Numbered from the stretch's first letter, positions 8,160-17,992 are shown. The stretch is DNA of 64,000 bases from Nocardia sp. NBC_00403 (GCF_036046055.1 NZ_CP107939.1:2480001-2544000), one strand, 5' to 3'. Numbers and translations: made by a program. Notes: a model not told the origin generated them from the sequence alone.

Positions 8160-11100
8160 TCATGGTTGCCTCCGCAGGCGGAGACCGCGTGGTGTTTGTG
8201 CGAAGCCTGCCTCGGCGAGAAAGCCGGCGAAGGTGTTGCCGTGCACGGATTCTCCGTCGACCTTGTCGATCACCAGCGAGTCGACGCGGCGGTCGCGGAC
8301 CAGACCGGCCAGCGCGGTGGCGGCGGTCTGGCGCGCGTTCGGATCCTCGGTGAACGTGAGCAGCGTCTTGCCGCCGCGTTCCAGGTAGAGGGTCAGCTCG
8401 CCATCGATCAGTACGACGATCGCGCCCGCCTTCCGGCCGGGCCGGTGGCCCGCGCCTTCGGCTGATCCCTTGGGCCATGGCAAAGCTGCGCCGTACGGAT
8501 TGGCCGGATCGCTGGCCGCCAGCGCGAGCGCGGAGCCGGTGTGCTGCCGGTCCTTGGTGATGTGCGAACGGTCGGTATCGAACGAGCGCAGCCGGTCGAC
8601 GACATCGGTGGTGGAGAACTGCGCGCCGCCCAGCGAATCGATGAAATAGCCGCGGCGACAACGTCCACGGTCCTCGAACTCGGTGAGCACCCGATACATG
8701 AGCGCGAATCCGCCGGGCACACCTTCGTTCTGGACCGAACCACGGGTCAGCACGCCGTAACGCTCCAACAACATGTCCGCCGTCGCATGCGCGCGAACGG
8801 TGTTGTCCGACACTCGATCCGGCAGCAGCGACCACCGGCCCGCGACCGCGGGTGGCCCGGACCGCGTCGGCGTGCTCGGTCGTGGCAGGTAGACGCGGCC
8901 CCGTGGCGCGCGGCGTGGCATACGGTGCGCGGTAGTCGTGCGTGCGGTGCCGGACAGTAGTGCGCGGACCGGCGCGAAAGTGTCACCCGCGACGACGCCG
9001 GCCCACACCAGCTCCCACAGTGCGGCAGCCACTTTCGCGTCATCCAGCAGCCCGGTCGAGTCGGAGAGGTGGCGGAAGAAATACGCGCCGCCGCCCTGCG
9101 ATATCGGCGGCAGTCGCAGTGACGGCGAGCTGCCGTCGGCCACTGCACGATGTCCGGCGGCCGTGTCATCGGCCGATACCGTTGGTTCGACCGATGCTGT
9201 GGCCTCGATCGGCGTCCACGGTGCGATCGATGCGCCGAGTGCGGTGAGCAGGCGCAGGTGCACCTCGGACAGCTCGATGTCGTCGGTGGGCGGCAGTGTG
9301 AAGGGTGCTTGGTCGGCCAGGTGCAGGGCGATCCAGCCGTCCTTGGCGGTGATGGCGCCGTGACCGGACCAGATCACTTCGCCGGCGGCCATCAGTTCGT
9401 CGAGCATGGCGGGGGAGTAGTCGCGGACCCGGGCGGGCAGGATCAGCGATTCCCAGGCCGAGGCGGGGATCGGCACGCCCGCCAGTTGTTCCACCACGCT
9501 GGCGACGCCGTCCACACCGCGCAGTTCGCCGGTGCCGATGTGCTGCCAGGCCGGTAGGAAACGTCCGAAGGCCGCGGTGGCGACCGGCTCGACCTCGTGC
9601 CGTGCTGCGGCCAGTGAGCGGCGACGCAAGCGGCGAAGGACCTGGGTGTCGCACCATTCCGAGCCGCTGGCCGCCGGGGTGAATTCACCTTCCACCACAC
9701 GCTTTTCGGCAACGAGGCGATGCAGGGCGGTGGCGGCGACGGCGGTGCCGATGCCGAATCGGGCGGCCACCGCCTCGGTGCCGAACGGCCCGTGGGTGCG
9801 TGCGTAGCGCCCGACCAGATCGCCGAGCGGGTCGGCGACCGGTTCGATGAAGGCCGCGGGCGTGCCGATCGGCAGTGGCACCCCGAGCGCGTCGCGCAGC
9901 CGAGCGGCGTCCTCCACCGCCACCCACCAGGTGCGGCCCGCGAAGGTAACCTCCAGCGCCCGACGCGCTTTCACCAGTTCGGCGAACCATTCGGCGGGGT
10001 CGGTATCCGATCGGGCGTCATCGGCGCGAGAGCTGCTCGCTCGGTCCGGATCGGTATCCGGATCGGTGTCGTGTGCGCGGACGCACCGCGCGGTCGCCTC
10101 GTCGGCGGTGAGCGGCCCGAGCAGGCGCAACAGGTCGGCCAAACCTTCGGCATCGCGGGCTCGGCGTTCCGGGGTCAGCCGTTGCAGTTCCCGCTCGGTC
10201 TGCTCGATGATCGCCGCGTCCAATAGTTCGCGCAGCTCTACCCGGCCGAGCAGTTCCGCGAGCAGGCTGGAGTCCAAGGACAGTGCCGCGGCGCGGCGCT
10301 CGGCGAGCGGGCTGTCGCCGTCGTACATGAACTGCCCGATGTAGTCGAACAAGAGGGCGTTGGCAAACGGCGACGGCGTCGCGGTCTCCACCTCCACCAG
10401 CTGCAGTTGGCGGCGCGCCACCCGGCCGAGCAGATCGCGCAGTGACGGCAGATCGTAGACGTCACGCAGGCATTCACGCACCGTCTCCAACAGGATCGGG
10501 AAGTCGGGGAACTTGCGCGCCACATCCAGCAGCTGCGCCGAGCGCTGACGCTGCTGCCACAGCGGGGCCCGCTTGCCGGGATCGCGCCGTGGCAGCAGCA
10601 GCGCCCGCGCGGCGCACTCCCGGAAGCGGGAGGCGAACAGCGCGGAACCGCCGACCTGCTCGGTGACGATCTCATCGATCTCGTCGGGCTCGAACACGAA
10701 AAGCTCTGCGCCGGGCGGATCATCGGTGGTGTCGGGCAGCCGCACCACGATGCCGTCGTCGGAGGAGGTCGGGCTGGCGTCGACACCGAATCGCTCGCGC
10801 AGCCTCGCGCCGATGGCCAATGCCCATGGTGCGTGCACCGGCTGCCCATAGGGCGAGTGCAGCACCAGCCGCCAGTCCCCGAGCTCGTCGCGGAAGCGTT
10901 CCACGATCAACGTTCGATCGGTGGGCAGTTGACCGGTGGCGGTGCGCTGCTCCTCGAGCAGGGCGAGCAGGTTGGTCGCCGCGTTGTCGTCGAGGCCCGC
11001 GCCCCGCACGATCTGCGCGAAGCCTGCGCCTGCGCCATTGTGCGACGAATCGGCCACACCCGCCGCCGTCGCCGCGACACCGGTCTTACTGCGCGACGGT

Positions 11101-13001
11101 CGCTTCCGAGGCGCGTCGGCAGTAGCGGTGGTGCGCTGTGCAAGGGCCGCGGTGGAGTCTTGTCCGGCTTTGCGGATGAATTCGCCCAATGCCGCGCCGA
11201 GTTCCGCAGGGCGGCCGAGTCCGTCGCCGTGCCAGAACGGCAGGCGGCCCGGCTGCCCGAACGCGGGGGTCACCAATACCCGGTCGAAGGTGATCTCCTC
11301 GATCCGCCAGCTGGTCGCACCGAGGGCGAAGACATCGCCGACGCGGGATTCGTACACCATCTCCTCGTCGAGTTCGCCGACCCGGGAGGCCTTTTCGCCG
11401 ACCATGTACACCGCGAACATGCCGCGGTCGGGGATCGCGCCACCAGAGGTCACCGCGAGTCGTTGCGCGCCCGGCCGCCCGGTCAGTGTGCCCGCGTCCC
11501 GATCCCACACCACTCGCGGTCGCAGCTCGGCGAACTCGTCGGAGGGGTAGCGGCCGGACAGCAGATCCAGAACCGACTCATAGGCCGAGCGCGGCAGCGC
11601 CGCGTAACTGCCGGTACCGCGCACTGTTTCGAACCACCCGTCGACGTCGATCGATTCGAGCGCGCACGCGGCGACCGTCTGCTGCGCCAGAATGTCCAGC
11701 GGATGCGCTGGGATCTGGATCGCCTCGATCTGTCCTGCGGTCATGCGCTGCGAGGCGACCGCGCAGTGGATCACGTCGGTGCGATGCTTCGGGAACAGCA
11801 CGCCGCGGGAGATCTCCCCGACCTGGTGTCCGGCGCGCCCGATCCGCTGCAAGCCGCTGGCCACCGAGGGGGGCGCCTCCACCTGCACCACCAGATCGAC
11901 TGCGCCCATGTCGATGCCGAGCTCGAGACTGCTGGTGGCCACCACGCAGCGCAGTCGGCCGCTCTTGAGGTCGTCCTCGATGAGCGCGCGTTGCTCCTTG
12001 CTCACCGAACCGTGGTGCGCCCGCGCAAGTAGTTGCCCGGCGCCATGGATCACTTCCGTGGACGCCCCGAGCAGCGCGGGCGGCTTGTGCTCGGTTTCGA
12101 CGGGCTCGCCGATGCGCGCCGCGTAGGTTTCGTTGAGCCGCGCGGTGAGTCGTTCGGCCAGGCGCCGGGAGTTCGCGAAGACGATGGAGGAGTGGTGCTC
12201 GAGCACCAGGTCCACGATCGCATCGTCCACATGTGGCCAGATGGAACCCGGCTGATCGGAGTCGCCCGGCTCGGTCATGTCCGCCACCGGTACACGCACC
12301 GACAGATCGAAGGTCTTCGGCGCGGGCGGCGACACGATGGTGATCGGCGCATTGCCGACCAAGAATCGTCCGACCTCCTCGGGCGGCCGCACGGTCGCCG
12401 AGAGACCGATCCGCTGCACCGGGCGCTCGGTTATCAGATCCAGCCGGGCCAGCGACAACGCCAGATGCGCGCCACGTTTCCCACCCGCAATGGCGTGCAC
12501 CTCGTCCACTATCACCGTGTGGACATCGCTGAGGGTTTCGCGCGCCGCGGAAGTCAGCATGAGGAACAAGGATTCCGGTGTGGTGATCAGGATGTCCGGC
12601 GGTGTGCGCTGCATCGACCGCCGGTCTGCCGCGCTGGTGTCGCCCGACCTGACCCCGACCGTGATGGCAGGCGGATCGAGGCCGAGCCGTCCAGCCGTCT
12701 GCGTGACACCGACCAGCGGCGCGCGCAGGTTGCGTTCCACATCGACCGCCAGCGCTTTGAGCGGTGACACATAGAGCACCGAGGTGCCGCGGCCAGCGGG
12801 CTTGCCTTCAGGTTTCGGCCGGCTCGCGAGCTGATCGATCGCCCACAGAAACGCCGACAACGTCTTTCCGGACCCGGTCGGCGCCACCACCAACGTGTGC
12901 TCACCTGCCGCGATGGCCTTCCATGCGCCCAGCTGAGCGGCGGTCGGCGCGGGAAAGGCCCCGTCGAACCACTCCTGGGTCGCGGTGGAGAACTGAGCCA
13001 T
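8160..13001 (-). CDS. lhr: Lhr family ATP-dependent DNA helicase
   Basis: Very large superfamily 2 helicase of about 1613 residues, the normal size of actinobacterial Lhr. Walker A is APTGSGKT at 40-47, motif II is DEVH at about 166-169, motif III is SATV, and motif VI reads QRIGRAGHQVG. The long C-terminal part carries the Lhr-specific WH, beta-barrel and DUF1998-like regions. Lhr is a 3'-5' single-strand DNA translocase linked to DNA damage repair. I chose the ATG at 13001 rather than a GTG five codons upstream. A low-complexity linker (about 620-660) and a Thr/Asp/Arg-rich insert (about 1000-1020) interrupt the conserved core. nei2 follows in the same direction. Confidence 0.93.
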   Translation of the reverse strand: MAQFSTATQEWFDGAFPAPTAAQLGAWKAIAAGEHTLVVAPTGSGKTLSAFLWAIDQLASRPKPEGKPAGRGTSVLYVSPLKALAVDVERNLRAPLVGVTQTAGRLGLDPPAITVGVRSGDTSAADRRSMQRTPPDILITTPESLFLMLTSAARETLSDVHTVIVDEVHAIAGGKRGAHLALSLARLDLITERPVQRIGLSATVRPPEEVGRFLVGNAPITIVSPPAPKTFDLSVRVPVADMTEPGDSDQPGSIWPHVDDAIVDLVLEHHSSIVFANSRRLAERLTARLNETYAARIGEPVETEHKPPALLGASTEVIHGAGQLLARAHHGSVSKEQRALIEDDLKSGRLRCVVATSSLELGIDMGAVDLVVQVEAPPSVASGLQRIGRAGHQVGEISRGVLFPKHRTDVIHCAVASQRMTAGQIEAIQIPAHPLDILAQQTVAACALESIDVDGWFETVRGTGSYAALPRSAYESVLDLLSGRYPSDEFAELRPRVVWDRDAGTLTGRPGAQRLAVTSGGAIPDRGMFAVYMVGEKASRVGELDEEMVYESRVGDVFALGATSWRIEEITFDRVLVTPAFGQPGRLPFWHGDGLGRPAELGAALGEFIRKAGQDSTAALAQRTTATADAPRKRPSRSKTGVAATAAGVADSSHNGAGAGFAQIVRGAGLDDNAATNLLALLEEQRTATGQLPTDRTLIVERFRDELGDWRLVLHSPYGQPVHAPWALAIGARLRERFGVDASPTSSDDGIVVRLPDTTDDPPGAELFVFEPDEIDEIVTEQVGGSALFASRFRECAARALLLPRRDPGKRAPLWQQRQRSAQLLDVARKFPDFPILLETVRECLRDVYDLPSLRDLLGRVARRQLQLVEVETATPSPFANALLFDYIGQFMYDGDSPLAERRAAALSLDSSLLAELLGRVELRELLDAAIIEQTERELQRLTPERRARDAEGLADLLRLLGPLTADEATARCVRAHDTDPDTDPDRASSSRADDARSDTDPAEWFAELVKARRALEVTFAGRTWWVAVEDAARLRDALGVPLPIGTPAAFIEPVADPLGDLVGRYARTHGPFGTEAVAARFGIGTAVAATALHRLVAEKRVVEGEFTPAASGSEWCDTQVLRRLRRRSLAAARHEVEPVATAAFGRFLPAWQHIGTGELRGVDGVASVVEQLAGVPIPASAWESLILPARVRDYSPAMLDELMAAGEVIWSGHGAITAKDGWIALHLADQAPFTLPPTDDIELSEVHLRLLTALGASIAPWTPIEATASVEPTVSADDTAAGHRAVADGSSPSLRLPPISQGGGAYFFRHLSDSTGLLDDAKVAAALWELVWAGVVAGDTFAPVRALLSGTARTTTAHRMPRRAPRGRVYLPRPSTPTRSGPPAVAGRWSLLPDRVSDNTVRAHATADMLLERYGVLTRGSVQNEGVPGGFALMYRVLTEFEDRGRCRRGYFIDSLGGAQFSTTDVVDRLRSFDTDRSHITKDRQHTGSALALAASDPANPYGAALPWPKGSAEGAGHRPGRKAGAIVVLIDGELTLYLERGGKTLLTFTEDPNARQTAATALAGLVRDRRVDSLVIDKVDGESVHGNTFAGFLAEAGFAQTPRGLRLRRQP

Positions 13002-13143
13002 GGCACCAGTCTGCACCCGGGCACCGACAACTCATCCGGCCGTGCAGGTAACCCGGCGGCGACGTCCCCGTCCTGCCAACTGTCCGAGCGAAGGCGGAGC
13101 AATCGAATAACGGCCACCTCCACCGCGCCGTACGCTTCCATCC

Positions 13144-13689
13144 GTGCAAAAGGTGCTCAGACTCGACCTGGTCAGCCATGGTATGACCGAGGCGATGCGA
13201 AAGGCACGCTTTCCAGTCGACGAGTCGCTCACCGAGGCGGGCCGCAGGGCAATTGCCGCGTGCGGGCCGCTCACCGCCGCCCGAGTCCTCACCGGCCCCG
13301 AACGCAGGGCCGTGGAAACCGCGGCCCTGATGGGACTGCCCGGCGAGGAGGACACCCGGCTGCGCGACCTCGACGCGGGGGCGTGGCGCGGTGGCGAGTT
13401 GATGTCGGTGCCGCAGGACGAGCTATACGCCTGGCTGACCGACCCGCAGTTCCGCGGCCACGGCGGTGAATCCGTGGTGGACGTGGTCGAGCGGACCAGA
13501 TACTGGATGGCCGAGATCGCCTCCGAGGGCATGTCCACCATCGCGATCACCCATCCGGCGGTGATCAGGGCGGCTTTGCTCGTCGCCCTCGACGCGCCGC
13601 CGAAATCGTTCTGGCGGATCGACATTCCGCCGGGCAGCGTCACCCGGCTGCACTACCGCGGTGAGTGGACGCTGCACTTCACCGCGTGA
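13144..13689 (+). CDS. Histidine phosphatase-superfamily protein
   Basis: Protein of 181 residues in the phosphoglycerate-mutase-like (histidine phosphatase) superfamily. The N-terminal motif is LVSHGMTE: the catalytic histidine is kept but the usual preceding arginine (RHG) is serine. Other family features are LTGPERRAVETA, LRDLDAGAWRG with the acidic region, GGES, and the second histidine in AITHPAVIRAA. Members act on phosphorylated small molecules; the substrate here is unknown. A GTG at 13144 is used as start; a second GTG three codons later is possible. The last 11 bases overlap the convergent TetR gene. Confidence 0.8.
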   Translation: MQKVLRLDLVSHGMTEAMRKARFPVDESLTEAGRRAIAACGPLTAARVLTGPERRAVETAALMGLPGEEDTRLRDLDAGAWRGGELMSVPQDELYAWLTDPQFRGHGGESVVDVVERTRYWMAEIASEGMSTIAITHPAVIRAALLVALDAPPKSFWRIDIPPGSVTRLHYRGEWTLHFTA

Positions 13690-14308
13690 GCGTGCGCGGT
13701 TGCGCACGCAGCGCCCCGCCGCCGGAGGTCACCAGTAGCCGCACGGCATCGGTGATCAGCCGGGCCGGGATCGATGGATCGATGGCGCGCTGCATGCCGA
13801 GGCCGATACCCATGCTGAGGATCGCGCTCGCGGCTTCTTCCGCGGGCATCGGCAGCGGAATTCCGACCGTGTCGGACAGACTCTGCACTTGCGTGGCGAC
13901 GGCGCCGCGCACCATGGTGAGGCTGGACACCAGCGCGGCCCGCAGTTCGGGATCGTCGCGAGCGACCGTGGCGAACTCGAATTCCAGCAGGGTCCAGCCG
14001 ACGTCGCCGATGGTCCGTTCGGCCCATTCCTGGAAGCGCTCCAGCTGATCATCCAATGTGTTGCCCGCCGCGATCAGGTCGGTGACCTCTTGGAATTTGG
14101 TGGCATGGATGAGCCCGAGCACTTCGAGGCCGAGTTCCTTCTTGGTGCGGAAGTTCGAGTAGACCGCGCCCTTCGAATAGCCCGCTTCCTCGGCAACCCG
14201 CTCCAGGCTGGTCTTCGCGTAGCCCTCGGCCAGGAAGAGGTCGCGTGCGGTGGCGATCAGGTCCGCGCGGGTGCGGGCCTGGCTCTCGGACCGGGTCAGA
14301 CGTGCCAT
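13679..14308 (-). CDS. TetR-family transcriptional regulator
   Basis: Regulator of 209 residues. The helix-turn-helix region (TRADLIATARDLFLAEGY, then TSLERVAEEAGYSKGAVYSNF) is a standard TetR DNA-binding domain; the C-terminal part is helical and unassigned. It is divergent from the patatin/SDR operon that starts at 14378, with 69 bp between the two starts and a short palindrome in between, so it probably regulates that operon and itself. M. tuberculosis Rv3295, a TetR gene next to lhr, could be the positional equivalent, but I cannot test this. Confidence 0.88.
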   Translation of the reverse strand: MARLTRSESQARTRADLIATARDLFLAEGYAKTSLERVAEEAGYSKGAVYSNFRTKKELGLEVLGLIHATKFQEVTDLIAAGNTLDDQLERFQEWAERTIGDVGWTLLEFEFATVARDDPELRAALVSSLTMVRGAVATQVQSLSDTVGIPLPMPAEEAASAILSMGIGLGMQRAIDPSIPARLITDAVRLLVTSGGGALRAQPRTLTR

Positions 14309-14339
14309 GCGGATGATTCTACGTACCGATGGATTTCGG

Positions 14340-14352
14340 ATACCGCAGGTAT
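14340..14352. promoter_or_regulatory. Small palindrome in the TetR/patatin divergent promoter
   Basis: ATACC-GCA-GGTAT is a perfect 5-bp-arm inverted repeat in the 69-bp gap between the TetR gene and the patatin gene. A TGCTAGTGT -10-like stretch follows for the rightward promoter. Candidate TetR operator; short, so moderate evidence only. Confidence 0.45.
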
Positions 14353-14377
14353 TTGGATTCTGCTAGTGTTTGGAACT

Positions 14378-15325
14378 ATGGGTAACAAAAACGGGTCACA
14401 GCGGCGTGGCCTGGCCATCGGATGCGGTGGCACACTCGGCGCCGCCTGGATCGTCGCCGCGCTCGCCGCGACCCGTGACGTACTGGACTGGGATCCGCGT
14501 GCAGCGGACGTGTTGATCGGCACCTCCGCGGGCGCGGAGATGATGACCATGCTCGGTAGCGGCATCGGGGTCGACGAGCTGGTCGCGATGCAACGCGGCA
14601 CCTCGACGAATCCGATTCTGTTGGCGCACATGCGGTCCGAACCCGGGCGCTTTCCGCCGCTGCCGCGCCCGCGGCTCGGCTCGCTGCGACTACCCTTACG
14701 CCGCAGCGAGTCCGGGCAGGCGCTGCTCACCGCGGGCAGTGGCCTGCTGCCGGTCGGTGGCGGTGACCCGGGTTGGTTGCAGCAACTCGCCGAGCGGTTG
14801 AACCCGGGCCGCACCTGGGTGCCGCACCCCGCGACCTGGCTGGTCGCCATGGATTACGCCACCGGGGAACGCGTCGCGTTCGGGTCGCCCGACGCGCCCG
14901 AAGCCACGCTGGGCGAGGCGTTGCGGGCGTCGTGGGCCGTGCCCGGCTGGTTCCCGCCGGTCCCGATCGCGGGTCGCCGCTTCATCGATGGCGGCGCGGG
15001 TTCGACGGCATCGGTGGACCTGCTCATCCCGGACAAGCTGGACGAGGTTGTTGTGCTCGCCCCCATGGCCTCGACCGGGAAGATTCCGGCAACCGGACCC
15101 GGTCACTTCCTCGAGCGGCAGCTGCGAAGCCGCATGAGCGCCCAACTCGATGCCGAGGTCGCGGCATTGCGCGCGGCGGGAACCACGGTGCTGCGCATCG
15201 ACGCCACCGCCGAGGATCTCGCGGTGATGGGCCCCAATTTCATGGACGGCCGCCGCCGTCTCGACACCTTCGAACACAGTCTGCGCAGCACGCGCCGGGC
15301 GCTGGAACAAGGAGCTTTCGCGTGA
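14378..15325 (+). CDS. Patatin-like phospholipase/acyl hydrolase
   Basis: Patatin-fold lipid acyl hydrolase of about 315 residues. The oxyanion-hole loop is GCGGTLGAAW, the nucleophile elbow is GTSAG and the catalytic dyad aspartate is in FIDGGAGS. There is no signal peptide, so it acts in the cytoplasm or at the inner membrane face. The start is an ATG at 14378 because the open frame upstream is antisense to the TetR gene. It is first of a two-gene operon: its stop overlaps the GTG start of the SDR gene by 4 bases. A divergent TetR gene is the likely regulator. Confidence 0.87.
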   Translation: MGNKNGSQRRGLAIGCGGTLGAAWIVAALAATRDVLDWDPRAADVLIGTSAGAEMMTMLGSGIGVDELVAMQRGTSTNPILLAHMRSEPGRFPPLPRPRLGSLRLPLRRSESGQALLTAGSGLLPVGGGDPGWLQQLAERLNPGRTWVPHPATWLVAMDYATGERVAFGSPDAPEATLGEALRASWAVPGWFPPVPIAGRRFIDGGAGSTASVDLLIPDKLDEVVVLAPMASTGKIPATGPGHFLERQLRSRMSAQLDAEVAALRAAGTTVLRIDATAEDLAVMGPNFMDGRRRLDTFEHSLRSTRRALEQGAFA

Positions 15326-16161
15326 GCATTCTCGGACACGGTTACCCCGACTTCGACCTGAAGGGCGCCCGGGTACTCATCACCGGGGCGGGCCGCGGCA
15401 TCGGCCGATCCGCGGCAGAACTGTTCGCCGCCAAGGGCGCCGAGATTGCGATCGCCGACGTCGACACCGCCGCAGCCGAATCCGCCGCGGCCGCCATCGG
15501 CGCGCGCGCCTACGAACTCGATGTACGGGCACGCGACCAATGGGACAAGGCGATCGCCGACTTCGGTCGCATCGACATCCTGGTCAACAATGCGGGCGTC
15601 ATGCCTGCGGGCGCCTTTCTCGACGAACCGGATGCCGTCGGCCGTGCCACCATGGATATCAATGTGTGGGGCCTGATCAACGGCATGCGCGCCGTGGTCC
15701 CCGGCATGATCGAGCGCGGCCACGGCCACGTCGTCAATGTGGCCTCGCTGGCGGGCAAGATCCCGGTGGCCGGTCTCGCCGTCTACAACGCGAGCAAGTT
15801 CGCCGCCGTAGGTCTCTCGGCGGCAACGCGTTTGGAGTTCACGCCGCACGGCGTCAGTGTGAGCTGTGTGCTGCCCTCGGCGGTCCGCACGCGTCTGTCG
15901 TCGGGTTTGACCCTCGGCAAGGGCATGCCGACCGTCGACCCCGAAGATGTCGCCGCCGCCATCGTGCACACCGTCCACACCCGCAAAGCCGAGGTCGCGG
16001 TCCCCAATTACCTCGGCCCCATCGACGTCGCCCTCGCGGCCGCCCCCGAACGCGCAGTCCGCGTGGTGCGCAAGCTCTTCGACGGCGACCGTGCCCTGCA
16101 CCCCGCCGACAACGAGACCCGTGCCGAGTACGAGGAGCAGGTCCGCTCGATCACCGAGTGA
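15322..16161 (+). CDS. Short-chain dehydrogenase/reductase
   Basis: Classical SDR of about 279 residues. Cofactor motif TGAGRGIG at about 20-27 with an Asp (ADVD) after beta-2 that suggests NAD(H) preference, NNAGV, and a catalytic triad of Ser (NVASLAG), Tyr and Lys (YNASK). The C-terminal extension of about 40 residues is typical of actinobacterial SDRs found beside lipid genes. The GTG start overlaps the patatin stop (GTGA), so the two are translated together, which suggests that lipid release and oxidation/reduction of an alcohol or ketone are linked. Substrate unknown. Confidence 0.9.
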   Translation: MSILGHGYPDFDLKGARVLITGAGRGIGRSAAELFAAKGAEIAIADVDTAAAESAAAAIGARAYELDVRARDQWDKAIADFGRIDILVNNAGVMPAGAFLDEPDAVGRATMDINVWGLINGMRAVVPGMIERGHGHVVNVASLAGKIPVAGLAVYNASKFAAVGLSAATRLEFTPHGVSVSCVLPSAVRTRLSSGLTLGKGMPTVDPEDVAAAIVHTVHTRKAEVAVPNYLGPIDVALAAAPERAVRVVRKLFDGDRALHPADNETRAEYEEQVRSITE

Positions 16162-16184
16162 CCCGCCTGCCGGCCTGGATGCGG

Positions 16185-16664
16185 TCAGAGCCAGGTCGCA
16201 ACCTCGCCGTGGCCCGAGCAGGTCCCGGAGCGGTTCTTGCTGAAGCTGTAGGTGCCGTCCTTGCACCGTGCCGTCGCTCCCGGTGGTGGGGCGGCAGCCG
16301 ATTCCGGGCGGTGCACGCACTGGTCGTAGGAATTGAGGTAGGAATTCGGCCCGCACGCGGCCGGACCGTGCTGCGGCGCGGGCAGGATCGCCGCGGGCGG
16401 GAGGTAGTCCGTGGTTGCGGGTGGCGTGGTCGGCGGTGTCGAATCCACTGGGCGAGGCGCTGTGGGAACGGTCGGCGACGGCACCGCGGCGGTTGCCGTA
16501 GTAGTCGGTGCGGCGGTGGTTGTCTGCGGCGCGACGCCGGCGGACGAAGCGGTTGTCACGCCGCTTGTCGAGGTCGCGGGAGACGAACAACCGCCCAGCA
16601 AGAGCGCGAACGACCCGGCGACGGTGACACTCGCGAACACGAGCGTGCGAAAACTGTGCGACAT
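16185..16664 (-). CDS. Lipoprotein with C-terminal DUF3761-like domain
   Basis: Secreted lipoprotein of 159 residues. The signal peptide ends in the lipobox LLGGC (lipidated Cys at about 26). A long Thr/Pro/Ser/Ala-rich linker (about 30-90) would span the cell envelope. The C-terminal about 60 residues hold five cysteines and end with the CKDGTYSFS...GTCSGHG pattern that I recognise as DUF3761, a small domain of unknown function on exported proteins. It is convergent with the SDR gene, 23 bases apart, and appears to be a single-gene unit. Confidence 0.75.
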   Translation of the reverse strand: MSHSFRTLVFASVTVAGSFALLLGGCSSPATSTSGVTTASSAGVAPQTTTAAPTTTATAAVPSPTVPTAPRPVDSTPPTTPPATTDYLPPAAILPAPQHGPAACGPNSYLNSYDQCVHRPESAAAPPPGATARCKDGTYSFSKNRSGTCSGHGEVATWL

Positions 16665-16761
16665 GTCTTCTCTACTAGGAACTCCAGGCCGGTCGACGAA
16701 TGCTGCGATGCCTGGGGTACCTGCTTCATCGACCTGGACGACGGCTCGTTACCAACGAAAA

Positions 16762-16797
16762 GCGGCCCCGGAGAACGTCTCCGAGGCCGCCTCGTGG
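16762..16797 (-). terminator. Intrinsic terminator of the lipase gene
   Basis: A 13-bp stem with one mismatch (GCGGCCTCGGAGA and TCTCCGGGGCCGC, loop CGT) lies just after the lipase stop on the minus strand and is followed in that direction by TTTTCGTT, a short T-run. A good Rho-independent terminator. Confidence 0.7.
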
Positions 16798-16804
16798 TGA
16801 GTGC

Positions 16805-17992
16805 TCAGCAGCTGGTCGGTACCGGGTCGCCGCGGAAACGGGCTTCCACGTAGTTCCACGCGTCGAGGAAACCGGCGACGGCCGTGGTCATGTGTTCGGC
16901 GATGTCGTAGGGGCGGAACTCGACCGGGGCTCCGGCGCGACAGTATCGGTCGGCTACCTCGGCCACCGGGTTGAAGAAGGTGAGCTCGTCGAAGCGGCCC
17001 TGCCATATGTATGTCGGAACCGTCGGGATGCCGGGGAAGTGGCGCAAGCTGTTCTCGCGCAGGACCTCCCGCGCTTCGGGGCTGTCCATCAGGCTCTTGG
17101 ACGCCGCCATCTGCTCGGCGCTGCGGAACGCGCCGTGGAAGAGCAGGAATCGGCGGCAGGCGTCGTGGGTGAATTCCCGGAACCACAGGCCGTTCGGGTT
17201 GAGCTGATCGGAGATCGGCAACCGGTTCGGGTATTCGCGTTCCAGGCCCATGGCCGCGGCGAAGGCCAGGCCGAATCCGGGGTGCGGATTGAAGCCGAGT
17301 GACAGCGCCATCTCTTCGAGGTCGGCGGGGATGCCGCCCGCGACCGCGGCGGTGAGTTTCAGGTCGGGGGCGTAGGTGGGCTGCAGTGCCGCCGCCCACG
17401 CGGTGGCCATGCCGCCGCCGGAGTAGCCCGCGATGGCGACCGGTGAGGTGGACAGACCGAGTTCGGTCACTTTCTGCACCGCGCGGACGCTGTCCAAGGT
17501 CATCATGCCGCTGAGCTTCGCGGCGCCGTAGGCCGAGGTGGGGCCGAGGTAGTCGGGCAGCGAGACCGCCCACCCGCGACCGATGGGGAGCATGGCGCCG
17601 GGCGCGTCCTGTAATTCGCCGTTGAACAGCGATCGCGACGGGTTGCACTGGGTGCCGAGGGAGTTGATCAACGCCTGGTAGGAGACCAGCGGCGGGTTCT
17701 TTATACCGACGGGAAGCAGGACGGTGGTCACCCCCATGACGGGGCCGCCCTGCGAGTTCGTGGAGCGGAACGCGACCTGCCAGCCCTCGGTTCCGATGTA
17801 GAACGCGGTGTCGATCTTGCGGGTCCGGACCACGTCGCCCGGGTGCAGCGCCTCCAGTTCGGATGGCGCCGTGTAGAAGGGATCGGGATCAGGGGTGGGA
17901 TACAACGGCTGGGCATTTGCGGGCACACCGAGCAGGCCGAGCGAAACGATACTCAACAACAGGACCGCAATCCTGAAGGGAACTCTGGACAA
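16805..17992 (-). CDS. Secreted LIP-family triacylglycerol lipase
   Basis: Exported lipase of 395 residues, PF03583-type. The signal peptide ends at about VPANA (residue 27). The nucleophile elbow is GYSGGG, preceded by the conserved region SLPDYLGPTSAYG; the acid residue is probably in WQGRFDELT and the histidine in IAEHMT. Relatives in Nocardia, Rhodococcus and mycobacteria hydrolyse acylglycerols outside the cell. It is a monocistronic unit with a terminator at 16762-16797 and a long untranslated or regulatory gap upstream. Confidence 0.88.
   Translation of the reverse strand: MSRVPFRIAVLLLSIVSLGLLGVPANAQPLYPTPDPDPFYTAPSELEALHPGDVVRTRKIDTAFYIGTEGWQVAFRSTNSQGGPVMGVTTVLLPVGIKNPPLVSYQALINSLGTQCNPSRSLFNGELQDAPGAMLPIGRGWAVSLPDYLGPTSAYGAAKLSGMMTLDSVRAVQKVTELGLSTSPVAIAGYSGGGMATAWAAALQPTYAPDLKLTAAVAGGIPADLEEMALSLGFNPHPGFGLAFAAAMGLEREYPNRLPISDQLNPNGLWFREFTHDACRRFLLFHGAFRSAEQMAASKSLMDSPEAREVLRENSLRHFPGIPTVPTYIWQGRFDELTFFNPVAEVADRYCRAGAPVEFRPYDIAEHMTTAVAGFLDAWNYVEARFRGDPVPTSC

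Noticed and set aside
15103..16590. Antisense frame over the SDR and part of the lipoprotein gene
   Set aside because: Spans two convincing genes; low-complexity translation.
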